Shown here piece after piece: positions 38,196-47,751 of a stretch of DNA of 64,000 nt (its first letter is position 1; each line of letters starts with the position of its first letter). The stretch is from Microcystis viridis FACHB-1342 (GTDB lineage Bacteria > Cyanobacteriota > Cyanobacteriia > Cyanobacteriales > Microcystaceae): assembly GCF_014698335.1 (NCBI RefSeq), contig NZ_JACJSV010000011.1:1-64000 (forward strand). Reading direction: 5' to 3'. Position numbers and translations under genes: made by a program. The notes under the pieces are model-generated. The model was given only the letters and a program-made list of their open reading frames with translations. It was not told where the DNA came from and made no database searches.

Positions 38196-40019
38196 ATGAA
38201 GTTAAATTACCTGACTTTATCATCTATCTGTTTAACGGTAACTTCCTTGATAATTATCGGCAGTCCAGCTATATCTTTAGCCGATCATAGATCACCAATA
38301 ACTTTAGCTTCTCGGGATTTATCAAACCAGCAACAGGGAAAAAAAATTATTCTTAATGGTCGTTCTTTGCCCGTTTCTTGGCGACAGTGGACAGCAGCAA
38401 ATAGTACCAGAATCGCCATGGGTGACACGGGAGCAAGACAATTATTCGGCATGGATTTTCTTAGCACAAATGATCCGAAAAAGCAACCGATAAACTGGTT
38501 TAATTTACAAACTTTATCGGCTAATTTGATCAATTCCGATCGCTGGCTGGATGTTACGGATATTTTACTAACAATGGGGGCAACAACCACTATTAATGGT
38601 GATAGTTTAACTATTAACTTTCCTGCTGCCCAGATTCAAGATATTCAGCTAGAAAATTATGGAGCAGTACAAAGGATTATTATTCAACTCGATCGCCCGA
38701 CCTTTTGGCAAGTTAGTCAAGCAAAAAATGAAGCAGTGATTACCCTAGAAGGAAATGCCCAGCAATCGCTCATCTCTAGGTTTCAACCCCAAACTATCAG
38801 CAACAGTAACCAAAATAACGATGAAGATGATCTAGGCAACTCCAATAATAACTTACCCACTCAGATCACTTCCTTAGAAAATAATGGAGTGATCAGTCGT
38901 TTAAAAATTAACCTTCCCACTGCCTACGGATTACAGATCAGCAGTGTGGCTAATCCTCCCCGAATTATCATTGATTCTCGTCCCGATGCTATGGATGAAA
39001 AGCGCATTGTTTGGCAACCAGGATTAGTCTGGAATCAAAAATATATCCAGTTAGACAAAGATTGGTTTCCCGTGACTTGGTTAGAAATCGATCCCAGAAA
39101 TCCTCAGATAACTATTAAACCAATTACCGCTAATTCCACCTCAATGCGCGGCACTAATCCCCTGATCACGATTAATAGCGAAAGTAACGCAGTAGCGATG
39201 ATTAATGGCGGCTTTTTTAATCGTAATAATCAGTTACCTTTGGGGGCAATTCGTGTGGATGGCAAATGGTTATCTGGACCAATTTTAAACCGAGGAGCGA
39301 TCGCATGGGATAATCGTGGTAAAATCAGGATCGATCGCCTTAGTTTAGAGGAAACCCTGATTACTGCCACCGGACAACGTTTTCCCCTAACCCAGTTAAA
39401 TAGTGCCTTTGTGGCAGCCGGCTGCAGTCGTTATACTCGCGATTGGGGGAGTAATTATCATCCCCTCACCGAGCGGGAAACTGGGTTAGTCGTCCAAGGC
39501 GATCGCGTAACGGAGAAATTAAATAATCTTTCCCCACAGAACAGTATAGAAGTACCAGAAAATGGCTATTTAGTCATCTGCCGAAAGACAGATATTAATT
39601 TAAATATTGGTGAGACAGTCAACCTCGATAGCGTCACCCTACCGGGAGATTTTGCTAATTATCCTCAGATTTTAGGTGCTGGCCCCCTATTATTGCAGAA
39701 TGGGCGCATAGTTTTAGATGGAAATGCCGAAAAATTTAGTCCTGCATTCCAAAATCAACAAGCTTCCCGCAGTGCGATCGCAGTTAGTCAAGAAGGAAAA
39801 ATTCTGCTAGTTGCCATCCATAATCGCGTCGGGGGAAGGGGGGCAACTTTAGGCGAATTAGCCCGAATTTTGCTGTTAATGGCGGCAAAGGACGGTTTAA
39901 ACCTAGATGGGGGTAGTTCCACCGGGATAGCCTTGGCGGGTTATCTGCTCGATCGCTCTGCCGTTACCGCCGCAAAAGTCCATAATGGAATAGGAATATT
40001 TTTATCCCCGTCTCCTTGA
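38196..40019 (+). CDS. Secreted phosphodiester glycosidase-family protein
   Basis: A 607-residue protein with an N-terminal signal peptide (hydrophobic about 5-28). The C-terminal half matches the NAGPA/phosphodiester glycosidase domain: MINGGFFNRNNQLPLGA, GAGPLLLQNGRIV and DGLNLDGGSSTGIAL. The N-terminal half has beta-rich repeats and a low-complexity Asn/Asp stretch near residues 200-220. Likely periplasmic or surface; it may act on cell-wall or glycan phosphodiesters, which is inferred. Starts 2 bp after panC/cmk, so probably the same operon. Confidence 0.8.
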   Translation: MKLNYLTLSSICLTVTSLIIIGSPAISLADHRSPITLASRDLSNQQQGKKIILNGRSLPVSWRQWTAANSTRIAMGDTGARQLFGMDFLSTNDPKKQPINWFNLQTLSANLINSDRWLDVTDILLTMGATTTINGDSLTINFPAAQIQDIQLENYGAVQRIIIQLDRPTFWQVSQAKNEAVITLEGNAQQSLISRFQPQTISNSNQNNDEDDLGNSNNNLPTQITSLENNGVISRLKINLPTAYGLQISSVANPPRIIIDSRPDAMDEKRIVWQPGLVWNQKYIQLDKDWFPVTWLEIDPRNPQITIKPITANSTSMRGTNPLITINSESNAVAMINGGFFNRNNQLPLGAIRVDGKWLSGPILNRGAIAWDNRGKIRIDRLSLEETLITATGQRFPLTQLNSAFVAAGCSRYTRDWGSNYHPLTERETGLVVQGDRVTEKLNNLSPQNSIEVPENGYLVICRKTDINLNIGETVNLDSVTLPGDFANYPQILGAGPLLLQNGRIVLDGNAEKFSPAFQNQQASRSAIAVSQEGKILLVAIHNRVGGRGATLGELARILLLMAAKDGLNLDGGSSTGIALAGYLLDRSAVTAAKVHNGIGIFLSPSP

Positions 40020-40033
40020 AAGGTGTGAAAACA

Positions 40034-40357
40034 ATGGATAATAGCGACTGGATTAAACAATTGCTGCTGATGGGTATTGGCACCACTTCCATGGTGGCAG
40101 AAAAGATCAAAGAAGTGAGCGACGAATTAGTCAAAGACGGTAAAATCAATTCTGATCAGGCTAAAAACTTTGTCGATGATCTGATGACACAGATGAAGTC
40201 TGAACAGGGGAGCTTCGAGAACAACTTAGAACGCTATATTCGCCAGATTTTGCAGGATTTAGGGGTTCCCCGACAATCGGAAATGGACGAACTGCGGGGA
40301 AGGATTGATAGATTAGAACGACAGGTGAGAGACTTAGAGAATAAACTCTGGCGTTAG
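40034..40357 (+). CDS. Phasin-like coiled-coil protein
   Basis: About 107 residues from MDNSDWIKQLLLMGIG. It is helical, with VAEKIKEVSDELVKDGKIN in the middle and a C-terminal coiled coil (DELRGRIDRLERQVRDLENK). This fits the small phasin/PhaF-like family (COG3937). In some bacteria such proteins coat polyhydroxyalkanoate granules; here the role is unproven. The TTG at 40016 overlaps the previous gene; the ATG at 40034 is preferred. Confidence 0.7.
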   Translation: MDNSDWIKQLLLMGIGTTSMVAEKIKEVSDELVKDGKINSDQAKNFVDDLMTQMKSEQGSFENNLERYIRQILQDLGVPRQSEMDELRGRIDRLERQVRDLENKLWR

Positions 40358-40363
40358 GGAACT

Positions 40364-40882
40364 ATGAAATCAATGCGCGAAATCTTGCTCAGTTTTGCTA
40401 TCATTGCGGTTTGTGGCTTATTTTTAATCCTTGCTTCCCTCTTTGGTGGAGGGGAAAAAGCCAATGCGATCGCCGCAGAAATCGATCCACCCCCTATCAC
40501 TCAAACTATTAATAAGGAAATCATCTCCATGGATTTAGATCAAGCAGTTACCACCGATTCGGGACTAAAATACATCGATATCGTGGAAGGAACTGGAGAA
40601 ACTCCCCAAAAAGGTCAAAAAGTGACTGTTCACTACACGGGAACCCTGACAGACGGCAAAAAATTCGATAGTTCTAAGGATCGCAATCAACCTTTTACCT
40701 TTACCATTGGAGTTGGTCAAGTGATCAAAGGATGGGATGAAGGAGTCGCATCGATGAAAGTCGGTGGGCAGCGTACCTTAATTATCCCCCCAGAATTAGG
40801 TTATGGTGCGCGGGGTGCCGGTGGGGTAATTCCTCCCAACGCGACTTTACTTTTCGATGTGGAATTGTTGGGAGTTAAATAG
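40364..40882 (+). CDS. FKBP-type peptidyl-prolyl cis-trans isomerase
   Basis: A 172-residue protein. An N-terminal hydrophobic segment (about 8-27) should be a signal or membrane anchor. The FKBP domain (about 65-172) shows [47 protein letters not shown] and [14 protein letters not shown]. It catalyses prolyl isomerisation during protein folding, likely in the periplasm or thylakoid lumen. It starts 6 bp after the phasin-like gene and is the last gene of the run, before a terminator. Confidence 0.93.
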   Translation: MKSMREILLSFAIIAVCGLFLILASLFGGGEKANAIAAEIDPPPITQTINKEIISMDLDQAVTTDSGLKYIDIVEGTGETPQKGQKVTVHYTGTLTDGKKFDSSKDRNQPFTFTIGVGQVIKGWDEGVASMKVGGQRTLIIPPELGYGARGAGGVIPPNATLLFDVELLGVK

Positions 40883-40907
40883 GTTTTTCCTCTGATTTTT
40901 CACTTCT

Positions 40908-40937
40908 ACCCGCATCTATCCTGAATGCGGGTTTTTT
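40908..40937. terminator. Terminator after the FKBP gene
   Basis: Stem ACCCGCAT / ATGCGGGT (40908-40915 and 40925-40932), nine-base loop, followed by TTTTT. Classic Rho-independent terminator for the panC-to-FKBP transcript; it lies between convergent genes. Confidence 0.88.
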
Positions 40938-40965
40938 GACAGATTGCTGGAAGCTAAGGGCAAAA

Positions 40966-41304
40966 TCAGGAGGATTTAGTAAATTCTAGACCGTTTTCGC
41001 TGCCGTAACGCTCCATAAAACGCATAAAACGATCCCACTCTGCGGGAGAATTAAAAACCACCGTAGCTTCGATCGCCGTGGGTTTACCGTTGATGAATTT
41101 GCCTTTTACTTCCCTGGTGACGATTTCTCCTTCTTCATCGACGAGATACATCCCCGTGATTTCCTCGGTTTGTTGATCTCCGAGGATAGTCGGTTGATCA
41201 AAATAAAATTTTGCCGATCCCTTCTCTCCCGTTTTAGTGCGACTTAAGCGGATATCGGGAACAACTGGTTCTTTTAACCCCCGGGAAAACTGAATTTCTG
41301 CCAT
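40966..41304 (-). CDS. psb28: Photosystem II assembly protein Psb28
   Basis: A 112-residue protein starting [20 protein letters not shown], with [20 protein letters not shown] and the [20 protein letters not shown] region. This is Psb28 (Psb13/Ycf79). It binds early PSII intermediates near CP47 and cytochrome b559 on the cytoplasmic side and helps biogenesis and chlorophyll-protein assembly. Length is standard. Single gene. Confidence 0.97.
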   Translation of the reverse strand: MAEIQFSRGLKEPVVPDIRLSRTKTGEKGSAKFYFDQPTILGDQQTEEITGMYLVDEEGEIVTREVKGKFINGKPTAIEATVVFNSPAEWDRFMRFMERYGSENGLEFTKSS

Positions 41305-41490
41305 TACTTTTCTTTATCCTTCTCATAAAATAGACATTTCTAGATCATCTCACACCAAGTCGCAAGTAAAAAGCAGATGGGACACCATAAACTTAAAGTA
41401 TCCACGGTAAACTCGCGGGGGTGGGTTTGACTGATGAAAGATCACCTGTAAACCTCTCCCTTCCCACTGATAACCAATAACTGAGATGAG

Positions 41491-42999
41491 ATGGTTTTAT
41501 TAGAAGCAGCGGTTCATTCTTCCCTACGCGCTTTTTTACGCGAACAAGGACGCTTTTACTGGTCTCATCATCTCACTATGGGGCGACTGGTGGCTAGAGC
41601 TTTACGCTTAAAACGGTCCTCTCTCATACAAACTGGAACTACTCTGTCCCGTTATTGTCTCAGTTATCTCACCCCGGCTCTTTTAGGTGATACACCTGTT
41701 CTGATAGTTGCTCCAGAGTCGGAAGTAAACCTACTGTTAGAAGTGGAAATCCCCCGTCTGCAAGCATGGTTACAAACTCAGCGAGATATCCTCAAAAGCG
41801 ATCGCTTTCCGGCTAATTTTACCGGTTTACTCCTCACCACACCCCAACAATGGTTAGAGGATAAATTGGGCAATCTCGGTCATTTTCCCCAGAATATCGC
41901 CACTATAATCGATCGAGCCGAAGATTTAGAAACTTGTCTAGTAGATTATCTTACCGTCACCATTACTCCCGAACAATGGTCTGCTTTAGAGTCAGCATAT
42001 CCCCAGCATAGAGAGTTTATAGACTTAATTAAAGCACAACTTAGCCAAAGTATTCTTGGTCATCCCATTAATCCCTATAATTGCTATCTTATTGATGCCA
42101 AGGAAAAAGAATATATAATTGCTCTCCTGCAACGCTTGCATCAAGACTTAACCACTGATTCTGTTTGGCAACTTTTAGCGGCAAAAATCCCCGAGCATAA
42201 TTATCTCCTCTGGACATCAGTAGATCGAGATCGAGAAGAATTTACCCTAAAAATCAGTCCTTTGGAGGTGGCTAGTTTTTTCAAACCGATTTGGCAGCAG
42301 CAACCCTTTGTTTTAATCGGCAGTTTTTTAGATAGCGAAAAATCCGCTAATTTATACCGTCAAAATCAAGGTATCGGAGAAATTTTAACTCTAAAGTTTG
42401 CAGCTGATCGCGAAAGTGAATATATTCATTTATATCTACCCGATCGCATCAGCGCCCCCAATACCCCCGAATTTCAACCGATGTTATTAAAGCAAGTGCG
42501 GGAATTAGTTAGTGCTAATCATACCAGTGAACAACCGATAGTAATTCTGATTGAAGATGTTCCCCTCAAAGCACAAATTGCCACCCAAATCGCAGCCGAT
42601 TACGGTTCGCGAGTACAAGTGGAAAAAACCGAGATTAATAATAATACTATTCTCGTTTGTGGTTGGCAATTCTGGCAAACCCATCAAGAAAAATTTCTCA
42701 TCCCCAGTTTATTAATTATCGCTACTTTACCCTTACCTTCCCCCGAAAATCCTCTTGTTGCTGGCAAAATTGCTTACTACAAACGACAACATCTCGACTG
42801 GTTTCGTGCCTATCTTTTACCCACAGCAGTGAGGGAAATTCAGCAATCTGTTCAGTCTCTCCGGGAGTGTCAAGGTTGTGTGGCTGTCCTCGATAATCGT
42901 GTCAATGCTCGCAGTTATGGCCGACAAATTCTCTCCGCTTTAGAACCCTATGCTAAAGTTAATTATCTCGATCAACAATTTTTTCAAGATAAAGATTAA
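41491..42999 (+). CDS. Degenerate DinG-like (helicase C2-type) protein
   Basis: A 502-residue protein with the layout of a superfamily 2 helicase of the DinG/XPD type. The C-terminal part (LLIIATLPLPSPENPL and then CVAVLDNRVNARSYGRQIL) is the family's motif VI region. The P-loop position reads SSLIQTGTTLSRY: the Gly-Lys-Thr core is lost. The DEAH box position reads TIIDRAEDL. So ATP hydrolysis is unlikely. I recall the same gene in other cyanobacteria, so it may be a conserved non-catalytic paralogue rather than a recent wreck. Single gene; role unknown. Confidence 0.65.
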   Translation: MVLLEAAVHSSLRAFLREQGRFYWSHHLTMGRLVARALRLKRSSLIQTGTTLSRYCLSYLTPALLGDTPVLIVAPESEVNLLLEVEIPRLQAWLQTQRDILKSDRFPANFTGLLLTTPQQWLEDKLGNLGHFPQNIATIIDRAEDLETCLVDYLTVTITPEQWSALESAYPQHREFIDLIKAQLSQSILGHPINPYNCYLIDAKEKEYIIALLQRLHQDLTTDSVWQLLAAKIPEHNYLLWTSVDRDREEFTLKISPLEVASFFKPIWQQQPFVLIGSFLDSEKSANLYRQNQGIGEILTLKFAADRESEYIHLYLPDRISAPNTPEFQPMLLKQVRELVSANHTSEQPIVILIEDVPLKAQIATQIAADYGSRVQVEKTEINNNTILVCGWQFWQTHQEKFLIPSLLIIATLPLPSPENPLVAGKIAYYKRQHLDWFRAYLLPTAVREIQQSVQSLRECQGCVAVLDNRVNARSYGRQILSALEPYAKVNYLDQQFFQDKD

Positions 43000-43002
43000 A
43001 TC

Positions 43003-43032
43003 AGTTATCAGTTATCAGTTATCAGTTATCAG
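43003..43032. repeat. Tandem AGTTATC repeat
   Basis: Four copies of CAGTTAT just after the DinG-like gene. Same family as at 2838 and 44806. Confidence 0.8.
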
Positions 43033-43035
43033 ATG

Positions 43036-43205
43036 GGGTGCATCTCAATTTTGTAGAAATATCTATATTACATTTGGGCGCACGCAGTGCGCCCCTACCA
43101 TTGACGCGATAATATTATTGTAGGGGCGAATTGCATTCGCCCTCTTGGAATAACTTCTGCTGCTCACCAATATGTGAGAGAATGTCACCAATAAGAGATG
43201 CACCC
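43036..43205. mobile_element. MITE-like element, family B, complete copy
   Basis: A 170-bp element with perfect 11-bp terminal inverted repeats GGGTGCATCTC and GAGATGCACCC. The left half carries the shared core (AATTTTGTAGAAATATCTAT and ATTACATTTGGGCGCACGC). The middle has a REP-like palindrome (GGGCGAATTGCATTCGCCC). Partial copies at 22288-22374 and 49076-49140 share the left end. No coding capacity. Confidence 0.8.
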
Positions 43206-43247
43206 TATCAGTAATCAGTTCACTGTTCACTGTTTACTGATCACTGA

Positions 43248-44795
43248 TCACTGATTACTGATAAAATCTCCCCCAGAGCCATATTTCCAACTATCTAAAT
43301 AACGATGATAAAGATATTTTTGCTTGTCGGGTAACTTTTCTAAAACAGGTTTTAAGGTGGCTGCCAAGGGATATAAACCACTATACAAAGCTAAATTAAA
43401 ATAATGTCCCGTCCAATCGATAAAAGGACTGATACCCACTTGTGGAATCATCGGTAAAACTAATTGAGGATTAACCAAAGGCAAAGTTTTTGAGAGGGAA
43501 GAAAACTGCACCACATCCTGTAAAAACGGTTTTAAGACCTCATCTCCCAACTTATCCATTACCCGAAAAACTCCACTCATTAAGTCATTAATTTGATTGG
43601 GATTAGGGTTAGCAGACATGGCAACACTCATAGTTTTTTGAAATAGCCACGTTACCGATATATTCGGTTGATAGGGTTGTAAAAGGGCTAAATCTTCTCG
43701 GTTTAAAGCATCAATTTGTAAAGCTTCCTCGATGGCAAAAGTTAGCCTTTTTAAATGTCTGACCATTGCCCCAAAACCACCAAAACTGACCGGAGATTGA
43801 CTACCGCTACTATCTCCCACTGCTAGAATTCTTGACCAAGGCATTTTTAAAGGACTTTGACGATAGGCCGGGAAAAAACCCGCTAGAAAACGCTGAAATT
43901 TTACCGCTTCTAAATCCACCTTTTGATACTCTGGCAGTAATCTTAAATACTCCTCCATCAAAAATTCTAAACTAAAGCGATCGGGATGGGTATCAAGATA
44001 GGTAAATAAATAAGTTGTCCGACCATCCTTAGCGGGAAATGCTTCCCAAAAGTATTGACATTGGTGCAAGATTGGGGTAAAAGAATAAATCAAATCACCA
44101 GTTTCATTACTGGGAAAACCCTGACCGCAACTACCCACCACTAAACAAACTCCATCGGGTTTTTCTCCTTTTCTGGCCTGTTTTGCAATTGGGGAAAAAT
44201 GACCCATGGCATCGATTAATAAACGGGTTTTTAAAGTCATTTCTCCCGTTTTAACCATTACTCCATCGGGATGAATAATCCCCCCACTAAACCCCGAATT
44301 TTCTAATAACTTCCCTCCCGCTTGCAAAAACTTAGTTTTTAAAGTCTCTAGCAAATAAACCGGATTAACACCAATATTTAAAATATCTCTAACCCAAAGC
44401 TCATAACCTTGATAAAATCCCACCCTCCCAGGATTATATTCCGTCGCTATCGCTTGATTTAATTCTGCTTCGGTCAATAAATCTAACTCTAAAAAACTGC
44501 TTAATTCTAAACGTGAAATATTCCACTCCTGCTCACGACCGCGCAGAATACCTCTTTCTAATAATGCCACACGCCAGCCCCTAGTTTGTAAAGCAGCCCC
44601 GATAAAAATTCCCAAAGTTCCCCCCGCAATAACTAGATCAAAATCCGTCTCTCCTAAAGATTCTTGACTTTGATTAATTACCGTAGGAATAAGCGGATTT
44701 TCTAAACGCAAAGCTTGCCAAGTTCGATCGCTGGCTCGCAATTGTTGTAAACTCTGAGGAGATACTCGATCGAGTAAAGATGCAACTAAAGACAT
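43248..44795 (-). CDS. cruP: Lycopene cyclase paralogue CruP (FAD-dependent)
   Basis: A 515-residue flavoprotein. The Rossmann motif GGTLGIFIGAALQTRGW is near residue 58, ALLERG follows and ILAVGDSSGSQSPVSFGGFG is near residue 322. This fits the CruA/CruP family; length and pattern favour CruP. CruA cyclises lycopene; CruP's own reaction is debated and has been tied to limiting beta-carotene epoxidation and oxidative stress. Both ends abut short repeats. Single gene. Confidence 0.83.
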   Translation of the reverse strand: MSLVASLLDRVSPQSLQQLRASDRTWQALRLENPLIPTVINQSQESLGETDFDLVIAGGTLGIFIGAALQTRGWRVALLERGILRGREQEWNISRLELSSFLELDLLTEAELNQAIATEYNPGRVGFYQGYELWVRDILNIGVNPVYLLETLKTKFLQAGGKLLENSGFSGGIIHPDGVMVKTGEMTLKTRLLIDAMGHFSPIAKQARKGEKPDGVCLVVGSCGQGFPSNETGDLIYSFTPILHQCQYFWEAFPAKDGRTTYLFTYLDTHPDRFSLEFLMEEYLRLLPEYQKVDLEAVKFQRFLAGFFPAYRQSPLKMPWSRILAVGDSSGSQSPVSFGGFGAMVRHLKRLTFAIEEALQIDALNREDLALLQPYQPNISVTWLFQKTMSVAMSANPNPNQINDLMSGVFRVMDKLGDEVLKPFLQDVVQFSSLSKTLPLVNPQLVLPMIPQVGISPFIDWTGHYFNLALYSGLYPLAATLKPVLEKLPDKQKYLYHRYLDSWKYGSGGDFISNQ

Positions 44796-44805
44796 AATCT
44801 TATAT

Positions 44806-44870
44806 CAGTTATCAGTTATCAGTTATCAGTTATCAGTTTTCAGTTTTCAGTTTTCAGTTCACTGTTTACT
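44806..44870. repeat. Tandem AGTTATC and TCAGTTT repeats
   Basis: Four CAGTTAT units followed by four TCAGTTT units and TTCACTGTTTACTGA. They lie just upstream of cruP, between it and any promoter, so they may be transcribed in its leader. Confidence 0.8.
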
Positions 44871-44962
44871 GACTGAACACTCAAAAAAGCACCCTTCTAG
44901 TCGTTTCCTAACAGTGGAGACTTGCTACCTCACCATTAAGATAACTGCTCTATACGAGAAAC

Positions 44963-45343
44963 CTATTTAGATTGGAAAAACTTTTTCCCTTCTTCAATGA
45001 GTTTATTAATATCCTTGAGAGAAACTCCGAAAATTGCTAAAACTCCCGTAAAGACTAACAAAAAACCGATAAAACTATTTCGATCATAGAGAAATAACCC
45101 CACTAAAACGATAAAATAGGGAGAGAGAATTTTACTAATATTTTCAACTACAGTAACCACCTCTGGAGTAGGAGTCTCAACAAGATTAATATCAGTTTTA
45201 TCCTGATCTGGTTCGAGATTTTGCTTAATTGAAAACATCACCTCCTGTAAGTCTTTTACCTCCGGTGGGTTCGGTTCCTTCGCTGGTTTGCCAAACATTG
45301 TTAACTCCCTCGCCAATTTATCTATATCCTCTATGGTAGCCAA
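44963..45343 (-). CDS. Hypothetical membrane protein
   Basis: A 126-residue protein. The first 75 residues are polar; two hydrophobic helices follow (about 70-85 and 88-108) and the end is charged (LIEEGKKFFQSK). I do not recognise the family; it does not fit the CAAD domain well despite a similar layout. Single gene between cruP and leuA. Confidence 0.6.
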   Translation of the reverse strand: MATIEDIDKLARELTMFGKPAKEPNPPEVKDLQEVMFSIKQNLEPDQDKTDINLVETPTPEVVTVVENISKILSPYFIVLVGLFLYDRNSFIGFLLVFTGVLAIFGVSLKDINKLIEEGKKFFQSK

Positions 45344-45473
45344 AAAAAGGGCAAGCGGGAAAAGCGCGAGCAGGTCGAGAAATTCTCAGGGCAATTTTCC
45401 TTATAACCCCCTCGGCCTCGGCTGCTATAATCAGAGGAACAACTCCCAAGTTCGTTAACGGTACAAAAAAACT

Positions 45474-47075
45474 ATGAATACCAGTCCAGACCGTGTGATT
45501 ATCTTCGATACCACCCTTCGAGATGGGGAACAGTCCCCGGGTGCCGCTTTAAATGTGGATGAGAAGCTAACCATAGCGCGCGCACTGGCACGACTGGGAG
45601 TTGATGTCATTGAAGCAGGTTTTCCCCACGCTAGTCCGGGGGACTTTGATGCGGTGCAGAAAATTGCCGCCAGCGTCGGCAGCGAAGCTGATAGCCCGAT
45701 TATTTGCGGATTAGCCCGGGCTACTCAAAAAGATATCAAATCAGCAGCCGATGCGCTCAGACCCGCCGCCAAGCCCAGAATTCACACCTTCCTAGCCACA
45801 TCTGATATACATCTCCAATACAAACTTAAGAAGACTCGTCAGGAAGTTCTTGAGATTGTGCCGGAAATGGTGGCCTATGCCAAATCCTTCCTTAATGATG
45901 TGGAATTTTCCCCCGAAGATGCCGGCCGCAGCGATCCGGAATTTCTCTATCAAGTCCTCGAAAGAGCGATCGCCGCAGGAGCCACCACCGTTAATATTCC
46001 CGATACCGTCGGTTATACCACCCCTAGCGAATTTGGGGCTTTAATCCGGGGAATTAAGGAAAATGTCCCCAATATCGACCAAGCAATTATCTCCGTCCAT
46101 GGTCACGACGATTTAGGGTTAGCGGTGGCTAATTTCCTCGAAGCAGTTAAAAATGGCGCTCGACAGTTGGAATGTACCATTAACGGTATCGGTGAGCGTG
46201 CCGGTAATGCTTCCCTAGAAGAATTGGTGATGGCTCTTCATGTGCGGCGCTCCTATTTTAATCCTTTCCTCGGTCGTCCCCCAGAGTCCACGGAACCTTT
46301 AACCAAGATCAACACCAAGGAAATCTATCGCACTTCTCGCCTAGTTTCTAATCTTACCGGCATGATCGTGCAACCGAATAAGGCGATCGTCGGTGCTAAC
46401 GCTTTCGCACACGAGTCGGGAATCCATCAGGACGGGGTGTTAAAACATAAACTCACCTATGAGATTATGGATGCAGAATCGATCGGTTTGACCCATAATC
46501 AGATCGTCCTCGGTAAACTCTCCGGCCGCAACGCTTTTCGCTCTCGTTTACAGGAATTGGGTTTTGAGCTTTCGGAAACGGAACTTAATAACGCTTTCAT
46601 CCAGTTTAAGGAAATGGCCGATCGCAAAAAGGAAATCACCGATCGCGATCTAGAAGCTATTGTTAACGATGAAATCGATACGGTTCCCGATCACTTCCGC
46701 CTTGAGCTAGTACAAGTGTCCTGTGGAAATAGTGCCAGACCCACGGCCACCGTAACGATTCGCACTCCCGACGGTAGCGAGTTATCCGATGCGGCCATTG
46801 GTACAGGACCAGTGGATGCTCTCTGCAAGGCGATCGATCGAGTGGTGCAGATTCCGAACGAATTAATCTCATTCTCGGTGCGGGAAGTTACCGAGGGAAT
46901 CGATGCTTTGGGAGAAGTGACTATCCGTCTCCGTTACGAAGGACGCACCTATTCTGCTCGCGCGGCCGATACCGATATTATTGTCGCCTCCGCTCGTGCC
47001 TACGTCAGCGCCTTAAACCGTCTCCACGTCGCACTGCAGCAGAAGGAAAAAACCCCAGAAATGGTACAAGTCTAG
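45474..47075 (+). CDS. leuA: 2-isopropylmalate synthase
   Basis: A 533-residue enzyme of leucine synthesis that condenses acetyl-CoA with 2-oxoisovalerate. The N-terminal TIM barrel shows [29 protein letters not shown] (metal-binding His) and [14 protein letters not shown]. The C-terminal regulatory LeuA dimer domain (about 395-510) is present, so feedback control by leucine is expected. Single gene, preceded by TATAAT-like DNA near 45425. Confidence 0.97.
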   Translation: MNTSPDRVIIFDTTLRDGEQSPGAALNVDEKLTIARALARLGVDVIEAGFPHASPGDFDAVQKIAASVGSEADSPIICGLARATQKDIKSAADALRPAAKPRIHTFLATSDIHLQYKLKKTRQEVLEIVPEMVAYAKSFLNDVEFSPEDAGRSDPEFLYQVLERAIAAGATTVNIPDTVGYTTPSEFGALIRGIKENVPNIDQAIISVHGHDDLGLAVANFLEAVKNGARQLECTINGIGERAGNASLEELVMALHVRRSYFNPFLGRPPESTEPLTKINTKEIYRTSRLVSNLTGMIVQPNKAIVGANAFAHESGIHQDGVLKHKLTYEIMDAESIGLTHNQIVLGKLSGRNAFRSRLQELGFELSETELNNAFIQFKEMADRKKEITDRDLEAIVNDEIDTVPDHFRLELVQVSCGNSARPTATVTIRTPDGSELSDAAIGTGPVDALCKAIDRVVQIPNELISFSVREVTEGIDALGEVTIRLRYEGRTYSARAADTDIIVASARAYVSALNRLHVALQQKEKTPEMVQV

Positions 47076-47359
47076 ATAGGGTTTTAGGGTGTTAGGGTTT
47101 TAGGGTTTTAGTTGAAATTCCCCCACTACCCCACCACCCCACTTCCCCACACCCCACACCCCACACCCCACTCCCCATCTCCCCACGGTGCTATTGGAGA
47201 AAATCTTAAATTTGTCTCGCAAATTTCTAAAATGTTGCTAAGTTAATATTATGAGCTTGCGCTCTAACAATTTTAATACACTTGTATTGAAATTGGATTC
47301 GCGTAAAAGCAATGAGGGATGAAATTTGTCCGTAAGAATCCGATCAAATTAAATACAAT
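47076..47359. other. Intergenic repeats after leuA
   Basis: Contains tandem TAGGGTTT units (47083-47110) and CCCCACA units (about 47140-47180), then AT-rich DNA with no frame of note. The last bases hold a -10-like TACAAT at 47354-47359, just before the structured stretch. Confidence 0.4.
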
Positions 47360-47458
47360 AGCTAAAGACTAAAGGAATTAGCAAGGGCCAATAGGGATTA
47401 TGTTCCTCTTGCCAGTGGGAACAGTTAACCCATCCCATAATTCCTTTGATACTTAGCT
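47360..47458 (+). ncRNA. Candidate structured RNA upstream of sigA
   Basis: AGCTAA, a five-base internal loop and AAAGGAATTA (47360-47380) pair with TAATTCCTTT, loop and TTAGCT (47438-47458). This closes a 99-nt fold with inner arms such as GTTCC/GGAAC and GCAAG/CTTGC. It lies about 290 bases before the sigA start and could be a free sRNA or part of the long sigA leader. I cannot match it to a known family. Strand is inferred from the gene order. Confidence 0.45.
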
Positions 47459-47751
47459 ATCTGGTCAACACCGCAGACAAACCGGCGATCGGATTCCAGT
47501 CCTCCAGCCATTTACCCAATTTTTGCAGGAGCCAGATTATGAGTTGACCGAGCTAAAACGGCATTCCGTGTCGCTAAAATCGCATCGACACAAGGAAATT
47601 TAAGCAAAAATCTTCTCCCATTTGTTGTAATTAAAGCTACAATCGGAAAAGTCTTTCCCCGTCTCGGATTTGAGACACAAATTTGTTCAGTATCACCTAG
47701 ATTGAGATTCGATCTTCTAGTTTTGCACAGAAGGAGCAAGAGGAAAACGGC
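47459..47751. other. Probable long leader of sigA
   Basis: About 290 bp before the sigA start. A minus-strand frame here (47512-47766) overlaps the sigA start and shows no family features. AGAAGGAGC at about 47728-47736 may be the sigA ribosome site, with the ATG 47752 some 15 bases on. Confidence 0.4.

Noticed and set aside
44806-44870. Short periodic repeats as a CRISPR or iteron array
   Set aside because: Units are 7 bp in direct tandem without spacers, and similar tracts occur at several unrelated places.
44963-45343. CAAD-domain thylakoid protein
   Set aside because: It has two membrane helices and polar ends, but the sequence around the helices does not match the CAAD pattern I know.
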